Assembly: GCA_963853835.1 (NCBI GenBank)
Contig: OY970820.1
Span: 23,935,873-23,999,872, forward strand
Length of the DNA: 64,000 bases
Origin: Calendula officinalis
Taxonomy: Eukaryota; Streptophyta; Magnoliopsida; Asterales; Asteraceae
Direction: 5' to 3'
A program made the translations under genes and the position numbers. Numbering within the stretch: position 1 is the stretch's first letter; the number at the start of each line of letters is the position of its first letter. A model generated the notes under the pieces. It worked only from the letters and a program-made list of their open reading frames with translations, searched no databases and was not told where the DNA came from. This document shows positions 43,965 through 55,134 of this stretch, in pieces.

Positions 43965-46564
43965 TTAAGCCTTCCAGCCAGGTTCATCATTGTTAAAAAA
44001 CCCATTCTCAGTGAACTCACTAATTATATCCTGAAAAACATCCGACACGTGAGGCAAATCAGGTGCTTTCTCACCACCTGCACACGAGTCGCTATGTGAA
44101 CCTGCACCACCTTTAAAACTGTTGCTTCTGGTGGGCCCACCACCACCACCACTCTGTCCTGAAACGGACGGTTTTGCCCCTGATCCTTTGTTGTTGTTCA
44201 GCACTTGTTGATTCATTTGGTTCTGGTTTTGATTCTGTTGGACTTGAACTATGCCACTTGGAAACTGTTGGTAACCAACTGGAATATTACTGTTGTTATT
44301 CTGCAAAGGCTGGCCTTGAAATGGAGATCTGTTATTCTGCAGGGAATTTGAACTTAAATTTATAGAGCTCTGTCTCATAAGGGTATTTTGGTAATTTTGG
44401 AGTGTCGTAGCTCCTCGCGAACCCATTTGAAAATTACTGTTGTTAACTCCCTGCTGTAATTTGGATACACTCGTCTGTTTGGGGAACATTTTCAACGCCT
44501 CTGTATAACATAATAATTTTTTTTATTTCAATATAAGATACTATAATTAATTAATTATATATAATGTCACTGTAAAGGTTAATTAAATAAATCATTACCA
44601 ATGGGACCAATATTAGTTACTCGAGTGAAATCCATCAAGTCTTTCATGCTAGTCACAACTTCAGCTATCTGAAACATTAAATCAAAAAAACAGATTTTTT
44701 ATATATTTACGCTCAATTTAATTTTTTTATTTCCTGAAATGAAAATATGATTATTTTGTATTATTACCTGTAAGCACCTAACATATCTTTTGGTAAATCC
44801 CAAGTCATTTAATGACTGTAAATCCAAACTCCTAGCAAGCTGCCTTCCAGCTGTCACAAGCCTGAATAACAAGAAATAATCAACCATTAAAAAATTATAA
44901 AATAAATAAGCATTGTTTAACACTCACATATTGCTGCTTGTCTGCAAATCTTGCTGTGAAACCCCACCAGATCCACTTTCAGCAATTGTAGACTGCCATT
45001 TCTGAGCAACTTCTAACATCTTATTCACCTGAAACAAGATAAAAAAAGGAATTTTTTTAATCTACAAAAAAATAAGATATTAAACAAAAAACATTTACTT
45101 GAGGAGCAAGCAATCGACGAGGAAGAAGCTCTTCATGGCGAAGTGAACAAAATTCCCAACTTAGTATCTGAAAAAGGTTTTTAAAACTTCAAATTATCAG
45201 TATCATTCAAGAAATAGATATTATATTAAATATAATAAAATATATTTATATAAACCTTTAAATCAGGTGTGAAAATAACTTTAAGTCGACCCTCGTGAAC
45301 GACATGAAGCTGTTCATAAACACTTTCTTGAATTGCTTTTCCATATTCCAACATCATAATTCCAGAAGGAAATCTACATTCTCGGGGTAAATCCAGGAAC
45401 CAAATTTCATCAATAACTCCACTATTATATTTAATTTCATTTAGTCTAGGTAGTACTTCAAAGGATGCCTCTGTCACAATACACCAAAACACTAATAAAT
45501 AAATAAATAAATAATACATAAAAATACAAGATTACTAATAAAATTAAAAATCATTCTAATTTCATACCAAATCCTCTTCCAGATTTTGACCCACAGACGC
45601 TACACTGCCATACATCCTAAATAAGTGAAAAAATAAAATTTGTCAGATGATTATAATTAATCATTTTATTAAAATACATTAAAATAAATTTAAAATATTT
45701 ACCGTATTTGCTGGAGGGAATACGCCTGATGGGTGATGCCCAACATTATTATGTACAGAAAGGCACCATCTTTGTTTTGCACGTGGAGAATAGTATTCAG
45801 CAACAAACTTTCTCCAGTAGCTAATATCCTATTATAATATAAGCAAATTAAATTAATAAATATTAAATTTAAAAACAAAACTGACACAGAGTTTTTGAAA
45901 ATCAACTTACAGCTGGCCTTTGCCTCTGATGAAATAGGTATTTCATAATTTTTAATGCACATATACTGCCATCATAAGGTCGGTTTATCTGTTGCTGTTG
46001 TTGTTGCTGTTGTTGTATATTTTGTCTTGAATTTAGCTGCTGTTGTTGCTGATTAAGTAATTGTGCTCGTTGCATTGGTGAGAGAGATTGTAGTAACTGT
46101 TGCTGACGATATAAAGCTTGTAACTGTTGGTTAGGGTTTTGTAACTGCATTGAATCTTGTCTCTGTAACATCTGTCTCAAAGTTTGTTGTTGCAGGATAT
46201 CTTCCTGTTTGATATCTATTCGTGGTTTTTTCAACAAATGAGATACATTATCATGATCTGGAACGAATGACCCGTGAAACATTGACCCGTTTCTGACCCG
46301 CGGGTTAGGTAATGATGTGGCACTAGACGGGCCATCTATAACTGACGACCCTGAAATGTTGGAATTGAAAGATAATGGTGATGCAGGCAGCCGTGTGTAA
46401 GATTCTGTGTTGATACTTGCACTTTGTTTTAGAGAAAGAGATGAGTTAGCATCTGTAACAGGAGCCATGTTTGTGTACATATTTTGAGGAATTAAATTTC
46501 TTATAGATTGAGATTGTTCATCTCCTTCAAAGAAGATGCCAGAACTTGATGCAGAATGCACCAT
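43965..46564 (-). CDS. SEUSS-like (SLK) LIM-binding-domain transcriptional corepressor, complete
   Basis: Nine coding exons on the minus strand (46564-45911, 45828-45703, 45616-45568, 45470-45256, 45167-45099, 45028-44928, 44861-44768, 44668-44599, 44500-43965) give 637 residues in one frame. SLK proteins pair with LEUNIG-type corepressors in the nucleus to control organ and embryo development. Seen: an MVHSASSSGIFFEGDEQSQS start; a KKPRID basic patch; a Gln-rich region with a run of nine Q near residue 190; an LDB1-like domain from about residue 205 to 440 (YWRKFVAEYYSP, WQCSVCGSKSGRGF, LPRECRFPSGIMMLEYGKA, ILSWEFC); and an Asn/Gln-rich tail ending FTENGFFNNDEP. The tail is short against what I remember of SEUSS itself, which favours an SLK1/2/3 type. 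Confidence 0.93.
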
Positions 46565-47540
46565 TTTTTTCTGTTCAAATAGATGGGCCCACTTGCAGGC
46601 TTTGATCCGAGCAGTTAATCAGTTATCCAGTGTTACTGCATTCAGTTAACCAGGTGATGAAAACTAAAGCAAATAAACTAAAAGATTAACATTATGTTAT
46701 CCATAATGCATTAGTCTAATCATTAATGGAATTTGATTTTATATTACACAAGTTACACGATAATTGTTATTCTTTCACCTCTGAGTCTCTGACAGAAGAC
46801 AAACATAGAAGTATTTTTTAGCACCAACTACACTGATACTATGAATAAAAAATTCCAACAATTATAAAGTTGACTGTGAGCCAGAAGAATGTGCAACGAA
46901 AGAACAATAGCTGTCAATACTAAATTAGGAATCAGGAACGATAATAGAGATATATAGATGCCAAATCGATAATAGAGAATGAACAAGAGCCTATCCTTAT
47001 CTCGGAAACACAATTATTAAAAAGCCCTAATTTGAAAAATAAGGACCCTAATTTGTAGTACGGTCAACTAAGAAAAACGAAATCAGAATATATTCACGGA
47101 TAGCAGAGCCTAACAAGGCGCAATAGCCAATAAAACACGAAATTTTCGATACGAAGTCATGATATCAAAAAGCAATTGCGTAATTACTGTAAATCCATGG
47201 ATGATGATCAAGCTGAAATTCAAGTAATCCATCCGTTTAATTGCCTGAAATGCGACAAAACTAAAAGCCCTAACACTGTTAACATAGAACTGAATCAACT
47301 AACAAACCTCCAGCACAAATTAAGACAGGTGCCAAGAGGTATGACATAAAAAGATTCCAAATTCAGGTGTTTGCACAATTCAAGTGTTGATCAGATGGTT
47401 AAACAGAAGAACAATTAACATAGTGCACAATTTTAGCATATTCAAAAGAGTGAAGAAACGATGAGTAGAAAATAATTAAATAAATGAGCTAACCTCTGAA
47501 CTGATCGGGAAAGACCGTCGCGCCGGAGATGACAAAATTG
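46565..47540 (-). other. Probable 5' leader and leader introns of the SEUSS-like gene
   Basis: No ORF is supported. The minus strand from about 47540 contains leader-like sequence (CGCGCCGGAGATG region near 47520) and possible splice sites before ATG 46564. The exact leader exons cannot be fixed from sequence alone. Confidence 0.4.
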
Positions 47541-47567
47541 AAAGGTTCGGTGGGTGTTTATATACCT

Positions 47568-48361
47568 AGGGGTGAGCAGAAAAAGAGGGTAACCGGAATC
47601 GGAACCGGAACCGCTTGGGAACCGGAGGTTCCGGATCCGGAACCTGCTAGGAGGTTCCGGTTCTGGTTCCTAAAATCAGGGAACCGGTCTAAGAGGTTCC
47701 GGTTCCGGTTCTCAAAATTAAAGAACCTGGAACCGGCGGATACCCTGTATATATTTATTAAATATATAATATATAATATAAAATACATTAAAATAAATGA
47801 TTTTACTCAAATATATCAGACTATAGCTGTATTTTTAACCGTCCAAATTATATGGGCTGTTTTATCACTTATTGGGCCAGAAAATTGGGGCTCTAAAATT
47901 ATCCCTATTTACCATTTACATGAGTTAGAAACTAGAATTAGCCACTTAGGGTTTCATTTTATCTCGCCAGTCGCCACTTCTGCTCTCGTACTTACCTCTC
48001 TCGACCATAGCTGCACAACCGCCGCCATTCTCCGACCTCCGCCTCTCTCGTATGTGATATTTGTAATATTTAATTAGTAATCCTTAAACCATATTTAAAC
48101 TCGCTAAATGATATTTGTAATAGTTAGTTTGTGTAATTTATTGTCTTATTTATTTATTTAGTAATAGTTAAATGTTTATGAATTTAGAGACAGGGTAACC
48201 GGAACCTGCCCTGGAACCGGTGGATCTGGTTCCGGTTCCGAAAATTTAGGAACCTGTCTTCCAGGTTCCAAATCCGGTTCCTATATTCCAGGAACCTGCT
48301 GTTCCAATTCCGGTTCCGGTTCCGGTCGGAACCGGCGGGTACCCTGTTATGCTCACCCCTA
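47568..48361. mobile_element. hAT-like non-autonomous element with GGAACCGG repeats and a captured-looking leader
   Basis: Ends AGGGGTGAGCAG and TGCTCACCCCTA are flanked by perfect 8-bp TSDs ATATACCT (47560-47567 and 48362-48369). Both subterminal regions carry dense GGAACCGG/GGTTCCGG strings. The centre (about 47925-48055) is different: AGGGTTTCATTTTATCTCGCC followed by pyrimidine-rich CGCCGCC sequence, like the 5' leader of a plant housekeeping gene. It lies in the shared upstream region of the SEUSS-like and CCB2 genes. Confidence 0.85.
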
Positions 48362-48369
48362 ATATACCT

Positions 48370-49185
48370 AGCGGGATTGGTAACCGGCAAGTGGCGGTGT
48401 GTAACCCTGCTGGATTGTCTACTCTTCTACTCTTAGCTTTTGCTTTGACTATATTTGACTCTTCTACTCTTTTTATTTGAATGATAATTTGATTTAACAT
48501 GTTGATTAAATTACAAAGCTAAAATTGATAAATCTTTATAATTTATAAAGCTAAATCTTTTATTGTCTTTTTAGATTAAATTAAAGACTGAATACACAGA
48601 AACATATATATTCACACTAGATTAAATAAAAGATTGAATAAACAGAAGCATATATATTCATACTTGTGTTTATAATAGATGGATTTATAAGAGATTTCAA
48701 GATGACATGTCATTGAATGTTTAATTACAAGTTTCCTAAATTCATTTATTCTTTTCATTGTTTGGTGAACAATTTAAAATCTTCTATTACTAAGTGAACC
48801 TTATTAAATGTGTTAATTCTTAAACTAGTTATGTTACAGGATTAATTGTGTAAAATAACACATACTTTTAAACACTTGTCAATGTTGATAATATTTTTAT
48901 GTATTTTAAAAATATAATAGCATAATATATCTTTGAAAAGCAAAGCAACATATTTTACTTTTTGTACTCTAGTAACAGTTTTTTATTAGTAACAGCTTTA
49001 TTTATTCATAGTTGCCGTGTTACGAAACTATGTTGTCATTTTAAAGTTTAATATTTTACAACTGGTGGTTGGTCCAAACAAGGTAAAAATATAGGCTTTC
49101 TTAAATGGGCCTCTGTCCCATAAAATTATGAGGCCTACTATACAAGCCCAATAAGTTGATGAACGATGAAAAAAGTCGAGTGACG
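48370..49185. other. AT-rich intergenic DNA upstream of CCB2
   Basis: No gene is seen. A short direct repeat (CACTAGATTAAAT/AATAGATGG context with ACAGAAnCATATATATTCA) occurs near 48595 and 48645. GGCCCA-type strings near 49108-49150 resemble TCP/telo-box promoter elements of housekeeping genes. Confidence 0.4.
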
Positions 49186-49272
49186 ATTTTGCCCCTCGTG
49201 TTGAAGACGATTAAAGGGTTCAGGCTTCATCTTCTCTTCTCGCCATTTTGCCCCTCGTGTTGAAGACGATTA
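49186..49272 (+). repeat. 28-bp direct duplication, 59 bases apart, in the CCB2 leader/promoter
   Basis: ATTTTGCCCCTCGTGTTGAAG plus GACGATTA occurs at 49186-49213 and again at 49245-49272, about 70-160 bases before the CCB2 ATG. Confidence 0.85.
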
Positions 49273-49343
49273 GACCATTTTCCGGCAGGAGAGGCTCCGG
49301 CGAAGAGCTCTTTCCTTCAATCTGACCGGAGACGCCAGCCAAA

Positions 49344-51224
49344 ATGAGCCAAACCTCTACCCTCTTATTTACTCCCTCCACTCTTATTTCTTCCAGCTTT
49401 GCACCCAATTTTGCCGTCAAATTTCGTCGGTTCCATTTCAAAATCCCCAAAAACACAAGAAAATCATCCAAAATAAACTGCTCTGGTGCAGAAAATCAAC
49501 AGCAACAGCTCAATCTCTCTGTTCTTCGCTTCACTTTCGGGATTCCTGGGTTGGATGAATCTTACTTGCCCAGATGGATTGGTTATGCTTTTGGATCTCT
49601 TCTGGTTTTGAATCACTTTGTGGGTTCAAATACAACCACCGGCACACCGGCGCAGCTTGTGAGTGATTTATTTCCAATTCCATAATGACTGAGGATTTTG
49701 CACAAACAGGTTATGTGCAATCCCCAAAATCTCTACGCAGACGTTAATAAAATCTAAAATCTTCATTTTTCCCCCTAAATTTACTTAATGATTTTGTTTA
49801 ATTTGAATGCTGGCTTTTCAGAGAACCGAAGTTCTGGGTCTTTCTTTGGCAGCCTTCTCTGTCATCCTCCCCTACATTGGCCAGTTTCTCAAGGTAAAAT
49901 ATATACAAGTTGTTACATTTCATTTTTATTGCATTTAAAAACTGTTATTAAAAAGGTTTAAAGTATATTAACTAATTATATTATAAATCACATTTTAGGG
50001 TAAGCATTTGGGCCAAAAAAACCAAACTAAACCGAACCGAAAACATGTAATCGGTTCGGTTTTCGATTTTGAAAATTCATCATTTTAGATTTCGGTTCGG
50101 TTTCTAGGACGCGTTCACCCCGACTACATTTGCTCAAATAAAAGTGCATAATGTAGCTGGTTGTGGTTGCTGAAATAAGGACGAAATTGCACTAATTATT
50201 TTTTTTAAAACGAATTATCTATTGTTATTGACAGGTTTAAAGTTGTTATTATTAAAACCTGCTAAATGAAAGACATAGATGCAATTAATGTGGTATTTGA
50301 AAAATTATTACAGGGTGCTAATCCGGTGCTTCAGGCAAGCGTTCCTGAAAATGCTGAGCAAATCTTTGCCATGTCAGCAAATATATCTGATAATATTAAG
50401 GAGGATTTAGCATGGGGATCATTCACATTATTGCGTAACACAAACACCATCTCTGTGGTATGTTCAAACCAAAGACTTATGTACATTTTAATTAAAGGGA
50501 CTTTGATAGTAACATCCATTGTCGATAAGAACAGATAAGTGTTTAGAAAAATAAAAAATAATCATATTGTGAATGATTATCAAATGTTTTTCTCCATGGT
50601 AAGTTTACATCGTAAATGATTAGCTAAACTGAAGGAAGAAAACTGAACTACGGAGACAAACATGGATAATCATATGTCATCTAATTACTTTTTATTTTTT
50701 AAATCAAATTATCTATTCCTATTTGGGTTGTTATTGTCAAAACCCTAATTAAACAATTGATGAATGATCTTAATAAGTGGATTAATTATCGATTAATATA
50801 GCTAATATCCATCCTCGATGTAATGTGTGTACGTGGCTATTGGAACACACCCAAATATTTAGCAAAAGACCAAGCACTTGATTGGTTTAAGGAACAAATA
50901 CAACAATTCGGCCTCGATAATTTGACAGATACTCTCTATTTTCCGGAGAAATCTGGTAAACAGATTATCATATTAATGTTGATAAAATATAATTTATTAA
51001 TTTCAAATAAATATTCTCAATATGATGTTTCAGATTCTAAGGTGTGGGAGATGCTACCAGAGGGAACACGTTCTCTTTTAATTTTGCCTGTTTTTAAAAG
51101 TCGAGATGAAGATGTAAATTCTGAGGAAAAAGTTGTGGGTTTTGTGTTGGTGGCATCTAGCGTTAATTATGCATATAGCAATAAAGATCGAGCATGGATT
51201 GCAGCCGTTGCTAAAAAGTTTTGA
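49344..51224 (+). CDS. CCB2: CCB2, cofactor assembly of complex C subunit B, chloroplast
   Basis: Five exons (49344-49658, 49822-49893, 50314-50457, 50802-50955, 51034-51224) join into 291 residues. CCB2 works with CCB1, CCB3 and CCB4 in attaching heme c' to cytochrome b6 of the thylakoid b6f complex. The first ~50 residues are Ser/Thr/Arg-rich with few acids, as in a plastid transit peptide. Two membrane-like segments follow (WIGYAFGSLLVLNHFVG and LSLAAFSVILPYIGQFL). Then come the soluble part with SFTLLRNTNTISV, CVRGYW and TLYFPEKS, and the C-terminus DRAWIAAVAKKF, all typical of the family. Exon 4 must start at 50802 to keep LISI before CVRGYW. Intron 2 contains an old AACCGAA-rich element. 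The gene looks functional. Confidence 0.93.
49997..50121. mobile_element. Remnant of a GGGTAAGC...TTCACCCC element in CCB2 intron 2
   Basis: AACCGAACCGAAAA and the reverse TTTCGGTTCGGTTT lie between AGGGTAAGCA and GTTCACCCC ends, a decayed relative of the hAT-like elements at 36814 and 47568. Confidence 0.55.
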
Positions 51225-51603
51225 GCTAAAACCCCGTGTATCGATTTATTTTTATGTGTATTTAATTATACACGTATATACTCATACACGTAGTTACATA
51301 CATACGTATACACATATGTAGAGTTTGTGAAAATAAGCACCATGTGGTTTCATTCTTTAGCTTAATACAAGTATGTAGATTTTTTTTTTTTTTGTGGCGA
51401 GGTGTATATTTATTTTCTGGCTTTTGTTAATTAAACAAAGTAACTTTAAACAATTATTATATGCATTAGAAGCTATATTGTTTTGTTATTAATGATGTAG
51501 TGACACCTAAAACATAAGGGGTGGTAGTTGATTAATTAACAAGTTTCTCCTAACATTTTAACATGATTTCTAAGGATGGTTATCATTTTTCTTTTTCTTT
51601 TTC

Positions 51604-51649
<46 letters not shown>

Positions 51650-52261
51650 TCTTTCTAATCTATGCTCTAGGGGCATACTATTAGAAGCATTAAATTCATT
51701 TAATATTGAAACAAAAAAAATTATTTAATGCATCTCCGGAAAAATTAAGAATTACACATGATTAATGTTTATCAATCAATACAAGTTAGAAAATCCCTTT
51801 TTTTATTCATTATACCAACGGAAACAAGGTGCAAGTGTTGGGTGAAATAGAGACATCTAATTGGTTCAACACACAAATTCTGTGGAGTTCGGATCTGGCG
51901 ATCAGCAATTTTATTCTCACACGACCACTCACCAATTTTAACCAAAACAAACCATTTTCAATCAACTATTTTAAATTACTCTTTTCTACTTCTATACAAC
52001 CCAAAAACCAAATTTTAACCATCAATATTACTATAAGAGCACTATGGAAGATGCTATACTCATGTTAAAGGTAAAAAAAAAAAAAATATTTCAACATTGT
52101 GTGTAACCTCCTTAGTTTCGCACGTAAGTGTCACATCATTTATCTCAACCGACAAAAAATTGACAAATTCATGTCAACGATATTTCTTCCTTACCTCTTC
52201 AAATTTGTCATATCAGCACAACATCAACTTTTTTTAATTAAATGCACATCTTAATTTATTA
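51225..52261. other. Gene-free interval with a 38-base T run
   Basis: The CCB2 3' flank is followed by a homopolymer of 38 T (51611-51648) preceded by TTTTTC repeats. No coding region is supported; the 79-codon frame at 51829 looks random. A T run this long is prone to length errors. Confidence 0.6.
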
Positions 52262-52574
52262 CTTCCTCCGATTTAAAATAAGTGATACATTGTTGGTTTT
52301 ACGGTTTTTGAGGCAAAATATGATAATGATAATTAAATTAGATTAATTGAATGGTTAGTGGGAAATGGGTCCCACAAATTTTGAATAAAGTGAAGTTAAT
52401 GATGTTTAAAAGTAAAAGTAAGGGTAAAGATGTCATTTCACTTTATTAAAGTAGATAGTTAGTGGGTGTGGGTCTCACTACTTTTTACCTTATAAGGTAA
52501 GTTTTCAAAGTGTATCACTTATTTTGATACACCCAAATAAGGAAAGTGTATCACTTATTTTAAATCGGAGGAAG
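52262..52574. mobile_element. Stowaway-like MITE, 313 bp
   Basis: Ends CTTCCTCCGATTTAAAATAAGTGATAC and the reverse are flanked by TA (52260-52261, 52575-52576). It is the same family and exact length as 14828-15140, with diverged termini. Confidence 0.88.
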
Positions 52575-53049
52575 TATTAAAAAATATAAAATAAACTTAT
52601 AAATAAAATATATAAGAGTAAAGGAAAAAATAAAATAGAAAGTAATTCTTCAAATATTTTTAATAAAAACTATTTAGAAGGAAAAATAAAAATATAATAT
52701 ATCTTTACTATTAGGACTTGAGTTTTGTCCATAGCAGGACTTGAACCAGTAATTTTAGACTATGGGTAATATAAAATTTAATAATATTAAACTACAAGCC
52801 TTAAATTTAATTAAATGAGTATTCATTTTGTGATTAAAAAATAGTAGAATGAAAAACTTAAAAAATCAGGGTGAGATTGAGAAAGGTAAGTACGAGAGAC
52901 TTATGTATATCTAATTAGTATAAGATGTTCTTTATTGGTTTGTAATTATGAATTTGATTATTTGAGTTTCATTGTGGATAAAAGGTTACAGATTTAACAA
53001 TAGTAGTTTAGATAATGCGAGTATTTTTTTTAATGGTTATTATATTAAA
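52575..53049. other. AT-rich intergenic DNA with a B-box-like string
   Basis: At 52738-52749 the minus strand reads GGTTCAAGTCC, the RNA polymerase III B-box consensus, in a context like other plant tRNA-derived retroposons. No full SINE can be delimited. Confidence 0.35.
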
Positions 53050-53725
53050 CTAGCAAGAAGCTAGAAATTACAAGAAAAAAAGAAAAAGAAAACAAAGACA
53101 AACAAAACTAGAAACATGACATAGGATTTGTACACCACTCACACCACCTATTGTGCAAATTACAAGCTTTCAATCTGTTTTTAATCCAAAAGTATGAGGA
53201 ACTTTGGATTTCACTAAAAATGAATTTGTCTTTCCCCCTAGCATTAGCCACAAATGTCTTCTGGTTGAGAAATTTCCATATGACCCATATGAAGGTATAT
53301 ATAGAAGCCATGAAAGCCTTAAACACATCGCCTTTTAGATTAAGCTTCCGACCCAATGAATTAACTCGTCTAAATTTTGTACCCGTCAATGTCGATACCC
53401 CACCATCGCCCAAATTCCGCCAAGATTTGACGAGATAACGAGCAGCCCGCAAAGATATGACATTCAGATTCATCAACAGCGCCACATAAAACACAATTAG
53501 ACGAAATAATCAGAATTCCCCGTTTTTCCAGATTTAGCTTTGTGGGAGTCTACCGTGATAACATCTCCAAGCCAATATGCAAACTTTAGAAGGGACGTCT
53601 TTGATCCATGGGAATTCCCGTTTTCCCGACCTTGTAAGCGTCAAATCATCCACCGCCTCACGCATAGATCTGACTGAAAAATGCCAGAATGCGAAATGGC
53701 CCATTTGGTATTGGGCTGCAGATTA
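53050..53725 (-). pseudogene. LINE (L1-like) 3' end: zinc-binding RT-associated domain remnant
   Basis: On the minus strand several frames together show the tail of a plant non-LTR retrotransposon: FSVRSMREAVDD, then WIKDVPSKVCILAWRC and GRLPTKLNL. After a break, WRNLGDG and FKAFMASIYTFIWVIWKFLNQKTF follow, with FWIKNR near the end (ORF 53494-53108). The AAAAAGAAAAAG-type run at its left edge on the plus strand is less clear as a tail. The element is truncated and frameshifted; no endonuclease or RT core is present. Confidence 0.75.
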
Positions 53726-54087
53726 CTCTATATAGGGTCTGGTTCTTCCACAAACCAATTTTTAAAAGGAATATTAATCTTTTCAAGAAATAGGGCTGTA
53801 GATAACGTGAGTACTATGCTGTTAAAAAAAACGTAGGAGATACTTGTAGACTTGTAGTAGATAAAAAGAGAAATAATTAGGAGCAGATAGAAAAGTAGGA
53901 TAGCCATTGCTAACAACCACACCCTCTCTTATAACCAATTGACACCTATATATGATATGATGTCCCAAAACCAACCTTTATGCACTTGGTTTTTACTTTA
54001 CATATTCATGTCAACTCCCTAAAACACCATTACCAACTACTATTATTAACTAACTACCCTATACCTAATCCCGTAGCTTGTCCTATA

Positions 54088-54088
54088 A

Positions 54089-54128
<40 letters not shown>

Positions 54129-54235
54129 GTTTGAACGGCACCTAATCTACACATTTGGCCACAGTGAGACTTGAACGCATGACCTAATTATGGGCAACAC
54201 CTTATAGCTTTCACCTTATACCACTAGGATACAAA
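54088..54235 (-). mobile_element. Putative SINE with (AAT)n tail
   Basis: On the minus strand an A-box-like CCTAGTGGTATAAGG (near 54217-54231) is followed about 50 bases later by a B-box-like GTTCAAGTCTC (54167-54178). The sequence ends in an (AAT)14-like tail, seen as (ATT)n at 54088-54129. This is the layout of a tRNA-derived SINE. TSDs are not clear. Confidence 0.45.
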
Positions 54236-55134
54236 TCAATAAATAAAAGTATAAATAAATTGTATATACTTAAAGGTTTGTATTTTAGTAGTATTGACGT
54301 CTGATATATAAAAGTGTCATGTTCTATTGGTCATGAGCTCAAGTCACAAAATTAATGTAGATTAGATGTCGTTAAAAAAGCTGTATTTTTTATTAAATCC
54401 TTTTATTTTATACTCAAATTCACAAATTATTAACACGTAAATCAATTAATTCTATTTTATTTTATTATCTAATAATTTGATTTGTACTTTTGAATTAATA
54501 CAATAAATAAGAATATTTAATTGAAATTCATACCAATTTTCCTCTTGAAATAGATGGTTGACCAGATATAAGTTTCTTTTCATGCAATAAGTTGCTCCAT
54601 TTTTACACGGTTTATCTTTCTATTATTTCATTCTAGAACATTGATATAAAAAAATATAAAATGATGTAAGCGATCAAATATTTTTGTATAAAGTATTCTT
54701 ATTGCTCATGTTCAGTTCACCGTCCATTCATTTTAATTTTCGTTTCCATATTTCTCTCTCTCCAATTTCCTCCCATTCTTCTCCAGAAGAATAATAAAAT
54801 CTTGAAAACAATTAAATATATTTCCAATTATATTTTCACACTTTCCTAATGCTTTTAATTTTGTATTTGCATCTACATTGAATCCTTCCGCCAAAGCAGA
54901 AAAGTGAGAAAACTGAAGACTACAAGTTAAGTATACTTTTGCCTCCCTTAATTATCTTTCAAGATCTCAACTTTTCCGGCACCGGTTGTAAACTCCGGCA
55001 CAAGACACGTGTAGTGGCGAGTTAAGATTTTGGTGGGTGATTGTGTTTGAAATGACAAGTCAATGCTTTGATCGGAATCTTATCTCCTACTAAATCGGTA
55101 AAAGTATTGTTTAAGGAAGTTAAACAGATCAAAG
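54236..55134. other. Upstream region of the BAG gene, no other gene
   Basis: AT-rich DNA turns pyrimidine-rich near 54745-54790 (TTTCTCTCTCTCC), a common plant leader/promoter feature. The 55022-55356 minus-strand frames are shadows of the BAG first exon. Confidence 0.5.

Noticed and set aside
47529..48077. 182-codon plus-strand ORF
   Set aside because: It starts outside and runs through the hAT-like element across its TSD, and its composition follows the GGAACCGG repeats.
53151..53438. 95-codon plus-strand ORF
   Set aside because: It is the antisense of the LINE remnant, whose minus-strand frames show recognisable non-LTR retrotransposon motifs.
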